Numbered from the stretch's first letter, positions 1-7,978 are shown. The stretch: DNA of 64,000 nt from Winogradskyella tangerina (GCF_003260205.1 NZ_QERF01000007.1:1-64000); one strand, 5' to 3'. The notes: generated by a model not told the origin, from the sequence alone. Program-made: numbers and translations.

Positions 1-71
1 AGTTTAAAATGATTTGTACTACAATTAAGTACGATTAGAAAATACGCAAAAAATTAAGTTTAAAAATTATT

Positions 72-248
72 ATGGAAAATAAATTTAAATCTGGTGACAT
101 AGTCTGCGCGAAAGTTAATCCAACAACGCCATTAAAGGTTAGAGTTTTTGCTCGTAAAGTTTATTATTGTGATGTGTTAAATATGCCAGATGAAAACGAA
201 AAAGTTTACTTTGAAAGAGAAATCGAGTTGTATAAACCTCAAAGGTAA
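72..248 (+). CDS. Small protein of unknown function (58 aa)
   Basis: An ATG-initiated frame of 58 codons begins with a lysine-rich stretch followed by FKSGDIVCAKVN and ends ..EIELYKPQR. The opening 'F-K-x-G-D-I-V' pattern recalls small SH3-like beta-barrel proteins of the DUF2158/YodC type, but no zinc or catalytic motif is evident, so the family is not assigned. It sits alone on the plus strand and faces a convergent NYN-domain gene. No clear -7 box or Shine-Dalgarno sequence lies upstream; the leader is A/T-rich, as usual in Bacteroidota. The reading frame and amino-acid composition look protein-like, but the short length keeps confidence moderate. Confidence 0.55.
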   Translation: MENKFKSGDIVCAKVNPTTPLKVRVFARKVYYCDVLNMPDENEKVYFEREIELYKPQR

Positions 249-307
249 GATTTGTAATGTTAAGTTCTTCTAATTAAAAATTTTATTTCCAAATGTTGCC
301 TAACAAC

Positions 308-332
308 GGAATAAACGTATTACGTTTATTCC
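308..332. repeat. Inverted repeat / hairpin between convergent genes
   Basis: A near-perfect inverted repeat (left arm GGAATAAACGTA, one spare base, right arm TACGTTTATTCC) lies between the end of the small gene at 72-248 and the end of the NYN gene. It has no T-run on either side, so it is a weak terminator candidate; it could also be a protein-binding palindrome. Confidence 0.5.
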
Positions 333-485
333 CATTATGTTTATACCATTAAATGTACAGATAATTTTGTGTTCACTTAAAATATATATTTAAGATTAAG
401 AACAAATGGTTGGATATGCCATTAAAAATCGCATAAAGTTAAATAGATGCTACAGAATCGTGAAGATTTCATATTGTAATTGATA

Positions 486-1226
486 TTATGAAATTGTCCT
501 TACATAAATCAGTTTTTGATTATTTCTTGTGCTCTTTCTTGGTTCTATTTCAAAAATATCTATAGAGTTAATGAAAGGTGTCAATTTCTGAAAGCCATAG
601 TTTCTAGGATCAAAATTTGGTTGTTTTTTCTGAAGTAGTGCACCCACTTCCCCGAGGAAAGCCCAACCCTCTTCATCTGCAAGATCTGATACAGTAGACC
701 GGATAAGATTTATTACTTTTGGAGTTATTTTATCTATTTTGGTTTTGTGAGATTTTGTCTTATTTGTACCTGACTTGTCTAGTTCTAAATCCTTTTTTAG
801 AATTTCAAGATAAATGAATTTGTCACAAGCTGCAATGAATGGATTCGGAGTTTTCTTTTCTCCAATTCCATAAACAACCATACCCGCTTCCCTCAATCTG
901 ATTGCAAGCCGAGTAAAATCACTGTCACTGGATACAAGGCAAAACCCTTTTACTTTTTGTGAATACAATATATCCATAGCATCAATAATCATTGCAGAAT
1001 CTGTTGCATTTTTTCCTTTAGTGTAACTGTATTGCTGTATAGGGGTTATTGCATTTTCCAGAAGTACCAATTTCCACTTTGTCAACCTAGGTTTTGTCCA
1101 ATCACCATAGATACGTTTCAAACTGGGATTACCATATTTGGCAATTTCTTCCAATAGTTCCTTAACATGGCCTGAAGGAATATTATCACCGTCAATTAAG
1201 ACAGCCAATTGAATTTCATCTGCCAT
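486..1226 (-). CDS. NYN domain protein with C-terminal OST-HTH/LOTUS-like region
   Basis: The 246-aa protein starts MADEIQLAVLIDGDNIPS, the first acidic motif of the NYN (PIN-like) nuclease fold, and continues with ATDSAMIIDAMDILY and CLVSSDSDFTRLAIRLREAGM, which supply the remaining conserved Asp residues. This is the LabA/DUF88 class of predicted metal-dependent RNases. After a lysine-rich linker (about residues 150-170) the C-terminus has the helix pattern and 'G-W-A-F-L-G-E-V-G' signature of an OST-HTH/LOTUS domain, which in other proteins binds RNA. The start codon is 6 nt beyond the stop of the bS21-like gene, so the two are probably co-transcribed. The link to a ribosomal protein paralogue suggests a role in RNA turnover; the actual substrate is unknown. 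Confidence 0.85.
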   Translation of the reverse strand: MADEIQLAVLIDGDNIPSGHVKELLEEIAKYGNPSLKRIYGDWTKPRLTKWKLVLLENAITPIQQYSYTKGKNATDSAMIIDAMDILYSQKVKGFCLVSSDSDFTRLAIRLREAGMVVYGIGEKKTPNPFIAACDKFIYLEILKKDLELDKSGTNKTKSHKTKIDKITPKVINLIRSTVSDLADEEGWAFLGEVGALLQKKQPNFDPRNYGFQKLTPFINSIDIFEIEPRKSTRNNQKLIYVRTIS

Positions 1227-1232
1227 AATATT

Positions 1233-1427
1233 CTATACTTCTTGTGAACGTTCATACGCCTCTTTATACCTTGCCTTAGCAATTTGCTCTCTCCGCATTG
1301 CTGACTTTTTTTTAAAATACTTATTCTTCTTTAAGAGGTTTAATTGTTTTGTTCGTTTAACCTTTCTTCTATATCGTTTCAAAACACGGTCGATGTTTTC
1401 TTCTTGGTTTTTGGTAATTATTAGCAT
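1233..1427 (-). CDS. Divergent paralogue of 30S ribosomal protein bS21
   Basis: The 64-aa very basic protein carries the bS21 signature: ENIDRVLKRYRRKVKRTKQL near the N-terminus, followed by a helix-breaking region and an R-R-E-Q-I-A-K-A-x-Y-K terminal helix. Length and helix pattern match the family. Compared with the usual flavobacterial RpsU (central region of the type LRRRQAFTKPSVTRR), the centre here is unusually lysine-rich (LLKKNKYFKKKSAMRR), so this is probably a second, specialised copy. bS21 sits next to the anti-Shine-Dalgarno end of 16S rRNA, and in Bacteroidota it is implicated in masking it. The upstream leader is A-rich with no strong Shine-Dalgarno. It forms a two-gene unit with the downstream NYN gene. 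Confidence 0.8.
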   Translation of the reverse strand: MLIITKNQEENIDRVLKRYRRKVKRTKQLNLLKKNKYFKKKSAMRREQIAKARYKEAYERSQEV

Positions 1428-1582
1428 AGTATTCTTAGTTTAAAGATTAATAAAAACTCACATAAAAAATCAATTTTATTCGATTTTAAAGAAGTAAAAC
1501 GAAAAAGAAAAAGATTTATCTCGAGGCTCATTTGAAAATCTAAATTTTAGGATGATTCCCCAATTGACATCTCTTTTATTAT

Positions 1583-2020
1583 TTACCTAATTAGTTTTAC
1601 TTTTATCGCTACGGGACCTTTCGGTCCATTTTCATTTTCAAACAAAACATTGTCGTTTTCCTTAATATTATCAATTAGATTGTCCGCATGAACAAAATAA
1701 TCTATCTTTTGATCTACTTCTTTTATAAATCCAAATCCTTTTTCAACATTGTAGAACTTAACAATACCTTTTTTTTCTTTTTCTTCTTGATCCAATTCCG
1801 ACTCTGTTAATTTTGGAATACTTATACTTATTTCTTCCAATGGAACTTCTTTCTTCTGATTGGGGTCTTGAGGTGTACTAGTTAAATTTCCTCTTTCGTC
1901 TACATAAATAAAATCAGAAGTTTTTTCCTCTAATTGTCTGAGCCTTTTTTTCTCTGCCTTATCTTCTTTTTTTTTCTTCCTTTTTTTCTCTCTTTCTTTT
2001 TTATTATAACTATCTGCCAT
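1583..2020 (-). CDS. Cold-shock-domain protein with charged N-terminal extension
   Basis: The 145-aa protein has a highly charged first ~85 residues (runs of K/E/R such as KKEREKKRKKKKEDKAEKKR, likely disordered). A complete cold-shock domain follows at about 87-145: KGIVKFYNVEKGFGFI (RNP1-like) and YFVHADNL (RNP2-like), ending GPVAIKVKLI. CSDs bind single-stranded RNA/DNA; the basic tail probably adds nonspecific nucleic-acid affinity. The same architecture (basic/acidic linker plus C-terminal CSD) is common in Flavobacteriia. It is the second of three CSD genes in the first 5 kb. It is separated from the upstream csp gene by 270 bp, which includes a TTTAACGTTAAA palindrome near 2171-2182. 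Confidence 0.88.
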   Translation of the reverse strand: MADSYNKKEREKKRKKKKEDKAEKKRLRQLEEKTSDFIYVDERGNLTSTPQDPNQKKEVPLEEISISIPKLTESELDQEEKEKKGIVKFYNVEKGFGFIKEVDQKIDYFVHADNLIDNIKENDNVLFENENGPKGPVAIKVKLIR

Positions 2021-2290
2021 TTGTTTTAGTGATTTACAACCTTATTTTGGATCATTTATTCAAGCTGAATTTAACGGACTTACCAATTACCTTTAATATT
2101 TGTTTTTAAATAACACCTGTTCTTATTGATAATGTCCAATTGTTTAGTCCGTTTCATTCCCCTATATCGCTTTAACGTTAAACACAATCCTATAATCGGT
2201 TATTTTGTTAAATTTTAGCATAATACTCCTCTATAGATTACTAGTAAAAAGACCGAATAGCTAAGGCAGCTCAATACAGTATTCAAAGGC

Positions 2291-2485
2291 CTAGCTTATA
2301 AGTTGAACATCAATAGCGTTCAATCCTTTTTTTCCTTGTTCGACATTGAATCTAACTTTGTCGTCTTGATTTATCTGATCGAACAGGCCAGATATGTGGA
2401 CAAAGATTTCCTCTTGGCTATCTGCTGCGGTAATAAAACCAAACCCTTTAGCCTTATTAAAAAATTTAACGGTTCCTTCTTTCAT
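2291..2485 (-). CDS. Cold shock protein (CspA family)
   Basis: The 64-aa protein consists of a single cold-shock domain: MKEGTVKFFNKAKGFGFIT contains RNP1 (K-G-F-G-F-I), and EEIFVHISGL contains RNP2 (F-V-H), with the usual GLNAIDVQLI C-terminal strand. It should act as a nucleic-acid chaperone that melts RNA secondary structure. Length is typical of the family. It is transcribed away from the sigma-factor gene at 3350 and closely resembles the csp gene at 4672 on the other side of it, so the two are recent paralogues. An overlapping plus-strand frame over the same bases is a shadow and is not annotated. Confidence 0.93.
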   Translation of the reverse strand: MKEGTVKFFNKAKGFGFITAADSQEEIFVHISGLFDQINQDDKVRFNVEQGKKGLNAIDVQLIS

Positions 2486-3349
2486 TGTATATGCTTTTAA
2501 AATTGAAAATTGATTAACTATAGGAAATATATATCAATCCTCGATCGAGTTTGTAAATTAATACGATAGATCTTCTTGATTTCTTATAGATGTGTTAGTG
2601 ATAAATAATAATCTAGGAAGGAATTAAATGGGGATGTAAAGACTTTGCTGAAAAATAATTCCACTAACTCTACCAAAGAAACACTTTTAAATTTGATTAA
2701 TCTAATTTAATGGCGCTTATTTTTATGTCATAGAGATTGTAGATTTCTTTGTTGGAAGTAAATAAAAAGAAAATATTGAGGATACTGTTTAAGTATTTTC
2801 AATAAATAAAGAATAAAAAATTAGTTAATACCAAAATAAAGGCATTACTTTACGATTGTTAGTTACATCATTTTTAGTAAAGATATTTATTCTTTTTCAG
2901 TTAAGTCTCCTTCCTATATTTTATCACTAACAATTTGTTGTACAGGTCAGCAGATCATTACTTATTTCTTAGGTCAATCTAGATTGATCAAAGCGCATTT
3001 TAAGCATACCCTTTTATTTTTTATATCACACGGAAGATATTGTGAGGATATTCAATAAATCTTGACAAATTAAGTATTATTATCCAACATGGTAATAAGG
3101 GATTTAGAGCAATAAGTGTTGAAGCAAAACTTAACAAAGTACAAATATCCTCTGGATTGGAGAGGTTTTATTTAACCTAAATCGATCATTTTGTTACGAT
3201 AGACTGGTTGGAGAAAAGGAAATTAAATAGTAAAAGTTAAAATGTAAGTGAAATTCCATTGATAAGTTTGATGAATAAAAACTTAAATTATCTGAAGGGA
3301 ATTCAATTATTGATTTATAAAAGATTTTTTACTTAAACATTCAATTGCC
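2486..3349. other. Gene-poor gap between csp and the sigma-factor gene
   Basis: About 860 bp of A/T-rich DNA has only very short open frames, none with protein-like composition, and no clear hairpin terminator. It probably contains divergent promoters and 5' leaders for the csp gene and the sigma-factor gene; csp genes often have long leaders. I see no TAnnTTTG box I would defend and no tRNA-like fold. A small RNA is possible but not demonstrated. Confidence 0.4.
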
Positions 3350-4213
3350 ATGAGACAGCTTCGAATCAATAAACGGATTACCAATAGAGTTGACAAATCA
3401 TTGGACCGATATCTAAACGAAATCAGTAAGATTGATATGATATCTGCTGAGGAGGAGGTTGAGTTGGCAACCAAGATCAGGGATGGAGACCAATTCGCAT
3501 TAGACAAGCTAACAAAAGCAAATTTAAGATTTGTGATATCTGTTGCCAAACAATATCAGCAACAGGGACTTACACTTTCAGATTTAATATGTGAAGGTAA
3601 TATTGGTCTGTTCAAGGCTGCATTAAGGTTTGATGAAACAAGAGGTTTTAAATTTATCTCATATGCTGTTTGGTGGATAAGACAGTCTATTGTTCAGGCC
3701 ATAGCCCAAGATTCAAGGATGGTTAGGTTACCTCTGAATAAAATTGGTATACTAAACAAAGTTAAGAAGGCTAACGCCTTTTTTGAACAAAGAAACAATC
3801 GTCCTCCTTCATACAATGAAATTGCCGACCTCATAGGAGTTTCTGCTTCCGAGGTTGAGCTCTGCATAAAAAGTTCGAGTAATCATGTTTCTATGGATCA
3901 ACCTATCTTCGTCGATAGTAATTACAGTAGGCACGAAACCATAGAATCTAATACATTTCCTGACCCCGATACTTCTATGATAACAGATTCTCTAAAAATA
4001 GATTTGGATGCGGTACTAAGCACACTTTCTGAGAGAGAGGCAGAGGTTGTAAGGCTACATTACGGAATAGGGGATGAAGCCCCAATGACGCTTAGTGAAA
4101 TAGGACAATTATATGACGTGTCTAGAGAAAGGGTACGTCAAATAAGGGAATCAGCAATTCGAGGACTTAGACGCTCATACAGAGCAGATATACTCATAAA
4201 ATATCTGGGATAG
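3350..4213 (+). CDS. Second primary-type RNA polymerase sigma-70 factor (RpoD paralogue)
   Basis: The 287-aa protein has the short Bacteroidota RpoD layout: MRQLRINKRITNR opening, region 1.2 (SLDRYLNEISKIDMIS), region 2 (LTKANLRFVISVAKQYQQQG; FDETRGFKFISYAVWWIRQS), region 3, and region 4 with LSEREAEVVRLHYGIG and the helix-turn-helix ending SRERVRQIRESAIRGLRRS. Length equals that of the housekeeping factor. From memory of that factor, however, it differs at many positions normally fixed (ICEGNIGLF for INEGNLGLI; IAQDSRMVRL for LAEQSRIVRL; RESAIRGL for KEKAIRRL), so I call it a group 2-like paralogue. Regions 2.4 and 4.2 are largely kept, so it may read promoters close to the -7/-33 consensus. 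Cold-shock genes flank it on both sides. Confidence 0.87.
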   Translation: MRQLRINKRITNRVDKSLDRYLNEISKIDMISAEEEVELATKIRDGDQFALDKLTKANLRFVISVAKQYQQQGLTLSDLICEGNIGLFKAALRFDETRGFKFISYAVWWIRQSIVQAIAQDSRMVRLPLNKIGILNKVKKANAFFEQRNNRPPSYNEIADLIGVSASEVELCIKSSSNHVSMDQPIFVDSNYSRHETIESNTFPDPDTSMITDSLKIDLDAVLSTLSEREAEVVRLHYGIGDEAPMTLSEIGQLYDVSRERVRQIRESAIRGLRRSYRADILIKYLG

Positions 4214-4671
4214 AAGTGACAACATGGAAAGTTTTTCTTTAGATAGCTCCCCTATGATAATTTTTAATCTCTGATATTTTACAAAACTAGACTCGAATAT
4301 AATAGCTTTGATCAATAGATGTTTTCGTAGTATAATACTCTAGTGTAGAAGAACAAAAATCATTGCTGAGTCGCGCGTACGAAAGTTTTTAAAAGCATAA
4401 TTACTACGAAAATTGAATTATTTTCACTTTTAAGCTTTTTGCTAATAATTAATGACGTATGTTTGCCCTGTTCAAGATAGAACACCTTTTAATAGTAAGG
4501 TATTATTTAGTATTTAGTTTAAGAGTATACTCTTCTTTCCTTTTTTATTTCATCATCACTTTATTTTTTTAAGAATTAATGCTAATCGTATAGATTTTAG
4601 TATAAATCAAAGCGAAACGCTAATAATCAGTCTAATTGAACACAATTTATTTTAACTTAAAATTAAATATG
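4214..4671. other. Gap upstream of csp, with a 14-bp palindrome at 4521-4534
   Basis: About 460 bp without a convincing gene. The only ordered element is the perfect palindrome AAGAGTATACTCTT at 4521-4534, roughly 140 bp before the csp start. It may be an operator or part of the long leader typical of csp mRNAs. No terminator-like hairpin follows the sigma-factor gene, so read-through into this region is possible. Confidence 0.4.
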
Positions 4672-4866
4672 ATGCAAGAAGGCACAGTAAAATTTTTTAA
4701 CGACTCAAAAGGTTTTGGGTTTATTAAATCAAATGAATCAGAAGAAGACATTTTTGTACATTCTACAGGTTTAATTGATAACATCAAAGAAAATGACAAA
4801 GTTCAATTCATGACTGAACAAGGCAAAAAGGGTTTAAACGCCATAAATGTTGAGGTTATTTATTAG
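4672..4866 (+). CDS. Cold shock protein (CspA family)
   Basis: A single cold-shock domain of 64 aa: MQEGTVKFFNDSKGFGFIK (RNP1), DIFVHSTGL (RNP2), GLNAINVEVIY at the end. The open frame extends 12 codons upstream, but the family starts exactly at the Met before QEGTVKFF. Two adjacent ATGs (4669 and 4672) are possible, and the second gives the canonical N-terminus seen in the paralogue at 2291-2485. It is followed after 25 nt by a strong intrinsic terminator, so it is a monocistronic unit. It should be an RNA chaperone of the cold or general stress response. Confidence 0.92.
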   Translation: MQEGTVKFFNDSKGFGFIKSNESEEDIFVHSTGLIDNIKENDKVQFMTEQGKKGLNAINVEVIY

Positions 4867-4891
4867 TTCTCAATTTTCAAATATTGAAATT

Positions 4892-4926
4892 AAAAAGGGA
4901 TTGTCTTTAATGGCAATCCCTTTTTC
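4892..4926 (+). terminator. Intrinsic terminator of csp
   Basis: The stem AAAAAGGGATTG / CAATCCCTTTTT around a short loop is followed by a T-rich tract, 25 nt after the csp stop codon. It is symmetrical enough to act on either strand, but only the plus strand has an upstream gene. Confidence 0.85.
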
Positions 4927-5072
4927 TATATTAAATTTGAGAATAAATTAGAGATATTATTAAGTTTGAATTTGTTATAAATTAAAAATATAATTGTTTG
5001 TTTTGTTTGGTTCTGTTACATCTAATAACTTCTACTGAGTGAACTTATAGACTACCAATTCATGATAATAAA

Positions 5073-5103
5073 TAAAAAGCACCCCTTTATGGAGTGCTTT
5101 TAG
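5073..5103. terminator. Terminator-like hairpin without an obvious gene
   Basis: The arms AAAAGCAC and GTGCTTTT, plus two inner C-G pairs, surround a CTTTAT-type loop and are flanked by A and T runs. No coding frame ends just before it on the plus strand. It could be a second terminator for csp, the terminator of a short untranslated RNA starting after 4930, or act on the minus strand beyond the recombinase module, whose last gene ends at 5433. Confidence 0.6.
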
Positions 5104-5308
5104 AAGCTATTAAATTAAGGATTAACCTAATGAGGCTAAAAGGATAATTTTGTTGAGACCCCTAACTCATCTCAACACTTTAAAAATAGAAAAAACTTTA
5201 TTTATTTGTTCATGCACAAACATGACTTATCAATTATTTATTAAGGGAGTTTGATTTTGTCAATTAATGAACTAATTTTATTTTATTGTTTAACCACAAC
5301 ATCAAACT

Positions 5309-5340
5309 GCATACGAAAGTGCATACGGAAATGCATACGA
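5309..5340 (+). repeat. Three tandem GCATACG repeats (candidate recombinase/excisionase sites)
   Basis: The heptamer GCATACG occurs three times with a 12-bp period (starts at 5309, 5321 and 5333). The first two copies with their spacer are repeated in inverted orientation at 7929-7948, inside the start of the recombinase gene, with 19 of 20 bases identical. Paired short direct repeats in opposite orientation at the two ends of an integrase module are what arm-type or directionality-factor sites look like. Assignment as such is inference. Confidence 0.6.
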
Positions 5341-5432
5341 TTTTGTAAAATATAACGCTGGGAAGCCCTATAAACAGGCTGTAAACAGTTTTACCATCGA
5401 ACTCATAACCCGAAGATTATTTTGTTAAAATT

Positions 5433-5888
5433 CTAATGGTTGTTTTTCATTATATCATTAACAAATTCTGGAATAAAGAACTCAATATTCCCAGTCTCAA
5501 TATCATAATATGGTTTTCTGCCGAAAGGATCATCTGGAATGTTTTTAACAGGTAAATAACGTTGTCCTTTAATTAATGAATATAGTTTGCGAATATCCTC
5601 CTTAGTGGCATTTCTTTTTGGTTCGGGAGTTAAATAATGCTTTGCTAGGTCAACAGTGGCTGTTCCTAGAGCAGCATTACCAAATCCACTCCAAGAAATT
5701 CCTTCGTTCGTTTTATTCGTAATGTTTGGTGGAGGTAGTACTTCGTTATTAGTTGGAAGTTTTTGCTTTTTTACATTTTTTAATTGCCAATTCCTGCTTC
5801 TACAGGAATTGCTGCAAAACTTTTGTACACCTCTACGTTTTGGGATAAATTCATTGCCACATTGAATACATACTTCGGTAAATTTCAT
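5433..5888 (-). CDS. Unknown protein with N-terminal zinc-ribbon-like motif
   Basis: The 151-aa protein opens with CIQCGNEFIPKRRGVQKFCSNSCRSRNW: a C-x2-C followed about 15 residues later by C-x3-C, a treble-clef or zinc-ribbon arrangement like those found in small DNA-binding proteins of mobile elements. The rest has a glycine-rich patch (about 70-80) that could be amphipathic, and no recognised domain. It is the last gene of the recombinase module. A perfect palindrome separates it from the preceding gene, so it may have its own promoter or operator. The position next to an integrase suggests a mobility or accessory role, possibly as a directionality factor; this is inferred from context. 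Confidence 0.7.
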   Translation of the reverse strand: MKFTEVCIQCGNEFIPKRRGVQKFCSNSCRSRNWQLKNVKKQKLPTNNEVLPPPNITNKTNEGISWSGFGNAALGTATVDLAKHYLTPEPKRNATKEDIRKLYSLIKGQRYLPVKNIPDDPFGRKPYYDIETGNIEFFIPEFVNDIMKNNH

Positions 5889-5891
5889 AAA

Positions 5892-5923
5892 TAAGCGTAA
5901 ATTAAACGTTTAATTTACGCTTA
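5892..5923. repeat. Perfect 32-bp palindrome between module genes
   Basis: From 5893 to 5922 the two 15-bp arms (AAGCGTAAATTAAAC and its exact reverse complement) abut without a loop, and one more T-A pair extends it to 5892-5923. It fills almost the whole gap between the stop of the 245-aa gene (5926) and the start of the zinc-ribbon gene (5888). It may be an operator for the zinc-ribbon gene, a transcript-processing hairpin, or a recombination site. There is no T-run, so termination is unlikely. Confidence 0.75.
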
Positions 5924-5925
5924 AA

Positions 5926-6663
5926 TTAATCATTATTACTTATACCAAAAAATTTTTCTAATAATACTTTTTCAGCTTCTGCTTCTGTTATTAGTGGTTT
6001 TCTAGATTTATCTTTGTCGTTTTCCCAGTTTGAAGATAATAGAATAGGATTATTCTCCTTATTAATAATATTAATATCTGGTTTCAGAACTAAACGATCC
6101 AATGAATTTTCATTCAGAAAATCGAAATCAATTTTTGGGTAGAAGTTGTCTATTATTTTTTGAAGATTATAATTAACCTTAGGGGGAATCCTGTTTTTAT
6201 AAAAAACTTCAATTAAAGATTTAAAGTGCTTCTCAAATCGTTTAAACTGAATATTAAAAATACTGTCTAATTTTTCATCAGTCTTTAAATACCTTAGTCG
6301 ATTTACGTACATCCAATCAGAATAGTAAAGTAATATATCCACATATTCAAAATACTTATCTAAGATATATTGAAATTCGAGTTCTGATATTTTACTTTTT
6401 TTCTCTACCAATTCAAATATGTTCTTTTCAATCCTACTTTCCATAATAAGCATCCATTTCAGACTTCTTTCTTCAGTATAAAAAATTGGCCCCTTGTGAT
6501 AATCAATTACAAAAACCTTGTTGAAAACCTTTGAATCTTTAAGAATATCAATCTTGTCAATTATATCTATGGTATATTCAGTTTTGGGTATATAGAAGTA
6601 TAATTCATTAAATAAATTAGGAATAAGATCTAAATGGAACTGATATAAAGACTTGTCGTTCAT
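5926..6663 (-). CDS. Unknown protein of recombinase module (245 aa)
   Basis: No known domain is visible. The protein is rich in aromatic and charged residues (FHLDLIPNLFNELYFYIPKTEY, KYFEYVDILLYYSDWMYVNRL), predicted mostly helical, with no signal peptide or membrane segment, and ends in a lysine/glutamate-rich region (EAEAEKVLLEKFFG). The start codon lies 1 nt after the recombinase stop codon, so the two are translationally linked. Similar open frames often follow tyrosine recombinases in Bacteroidota elements and remain uncharacterised. The function is unknown. Confidence 0.75.
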   Translation of the reverse strand: MNDKSLYQFHLDLIPNLFNELYFYIPKTEYTIDIIDKIDILKDSKVFNKVFVIDYHKGPIFYTEERSLKWMLIMESRIEKNIFELVEKKSKISELEFQYILDKYFEYVDILLYYSDWMYVNRLRYLKTDEKLDSIFNIQFKRFEKHFKSLIEVFYKNRIPPKVNYNLQKIIDNFYPKIDFDFLNENSLDRLVLKPDINIINKENNPILLSSNWENDKDKSRKPLITEAEAEKVLLEKFFGISNND

Positions 6664-6664
6664 C

Positions 6665-7978
6665 TCATTTATTTTTTAGCATATCTGAATAATCATCAGG
6701 TAAGTCAGCATCAATATCTCGCAAATATTTCTCCAAGGCAGCCATAGATTCATGTCCTGTTATCGACATAAGTCTACTTTTAGCTTCAAAAGAGGAATAT
6801 TGACTATTTAAGGCTCTATATAATTTGGTAATATATGTATGTCTAAAACTGTATAAGCCATAATCAATACCTAAATTGAAATGCTCTTTCACAGTTTTTC
6901 TAAATCGTTTTGAGAAATGATCTCTTCTACTCAATTCCTTTGCATTCCAATTTCCACCAATTTTATTCGGCGTAAATAGTAAATTTTCAGGGTGATAATC
7001 CGATAGATCTGGTAGTTCGTCATATAATATTGATGGGATAATTTTAGTTTTTAGCTTGCCGTTTTTTGCAATAAAACTTACGGTTTTTTCTTTTATATTA
7101 ATATCATTAATTCTTATTCTGCAAACTTCTTGAGGTCTCATAAATGCATAAGAATAAAATTTGATGAATAACAATAGTATTGGATCTACCTTCTTTAAAT
7201 GTTCAAAGATTTTTAATTCAGTTTCTGATGAGAATCTTTTATGCCTCTCTGGTTTAGTCTTTAATTTGGGAATACTTTTTAAGAAGTTTCGTTCAATGAT
7301 GTCATTATCTACTAAAACTTGTAAAATACTGCTAATATTTGTCCGATAATTATTTCTATTTCTTGCTGATGATTTTTCTAAAATAGAGTTCAAGAAACCT
7401 GTAAAGTGTGCCTTTTTTAAATGATCAATGGTTTGAACATTTGGATGATTTACACTTAACCATTTTGAGAATGCATTAATATTAATTTTATAGTCCCTGT
7501 AGGTACGTTCTTTAACAACTTTTTCTTTTAGTTTTAATCCCATGAAGAGCACATCCTTTATTAGTACTTTATCAGCCACATCAAAAGGTTCTGGTTTAGA
7601 CACTTCAAGATTTTTTTCTGATTTTTTTTTGGATTGATCGTTAAAATTCTTTTTGGGGTTATTGAGCTTTTCAAAAAGTTTAGTATTATCCTCAAAAGGG
7701 TTAAACCCTAATTTAAGAAGTTTGATTAGTGATTTTCTATACACAGTTAGAACTTCCATACGCTCTTCCTTAGTCTTGAATTTATTTGCGATCCCATAGA
7801 ATGGCGTCATACGTTTCATTTTTCCTGTTTCAGGATTTCGAAATGAGAAATAGACATACCAACGTTTGTTTATATTGCCATTAGCAGTATAAATTTTAGG
7901 AAGTGAAAAATTTTGTTTTAGTTTCAAATCGTATGCACTTTCGTATGCAAAAGTCAGAATTTGATTAAATGTAAGCAT
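6665..7978 (-). CDS. Tyrosine recombinase / site-specific integrase
   Basis: The 437-aa protein has an N-terminal arm-binding region (about 1-110, KRWYVYFSFRNPETGKMKR), a SAM-like core-binding domain (about 150-240) and a C-terminal catalytic domain. The catalytic pattern is visible: Arg in AFMRPQEVCRIR, Lys in KNGKLKTKIIP, Y-S-F-R-H-T (Tyr where many families have the first His), GHESMAALEKYL with the GH box, and the Tyr nucleophile. Length suits the large integrases of Bacteroidota integrative elements. It starts just beyond the terminator of the neighbouring tRNA-Met gene, a classic insertion position. Its first codons overlap one of the GCATACG inverted repeats, so binding there could autoregulate it. 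Confidence 0.92.
   Translation of the reverse strand: MLTFNQILTFAYESAYDLKLKQNFSLPKIYTANGNINKRWYVYFSFRNPETGKMKRMTPFYGIANKFKTKEERMEVLTVYRKSLIKLLKLGFNPFEDNTKLFEKLNNPKKNFNDQSKKKSEKNLEVSKPEPFDVADKVLIKDVLFMGLKLKEKVVKERTYRDYKININAFSKWLSVNHPNVQTIDHLKKAHFTGFLNSILEKSSARNRNNYRTNISSILQVLVDNDIIERNFLKSIPKLKTKPERHKRFSSETELKIFEHLKKVDPILLLFIKFYSYAFMRPQEVCRIRINDINIKEKTVSFIAKNGKLKTKIIPSILYDELPDLSDYHPENLLFTPNKIGGNWNAKELSRRDHFSKRFRKTVKEHFNLGIDYGLYSFRHTYITKLYRALNSQYSSFEAKSRLMSITGHESMAALEKYLRDIDADLPDDYSDMLKNK
7929..7948 (-). repeat. GCATACG repeat pair, inverted copy of 5309-5328
   Basis: Read on the minus strand this 20-mer is GCATACG-AAAGT-GCATACG-A, which matches the left copy except at the last base. It lies within codons about 11-17 of the recombinase gene. 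The two copies face each other across the three-gene module. Confidence 0.65.

Noticed and set aside
2171..2182. TTTAACGTTAAA palindrome as member of the light motif
   Set aside because: The arms abut with no spacer and lie near cold-shock genes; a different geometry.
2303..2500. 65-aa plus-strand frame over the csp gene
   Set aside because: Antisense shadow of a clear cold-shock domain; hydrophobic composition without family features.
5309..5340. GCATACG tandem repeats as a CRISPR array
   Set aside because: The repeats are 7 bp with 5-bp spacers, far too short, and no cas genes are nearby.
5380..5432. Attachment-site copy of the tRNA-Met 3' end at the left side of the recombinase module
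   Set aside because: Reading the region gave only scattered short similarities, no continuous copy of the tRNA end.
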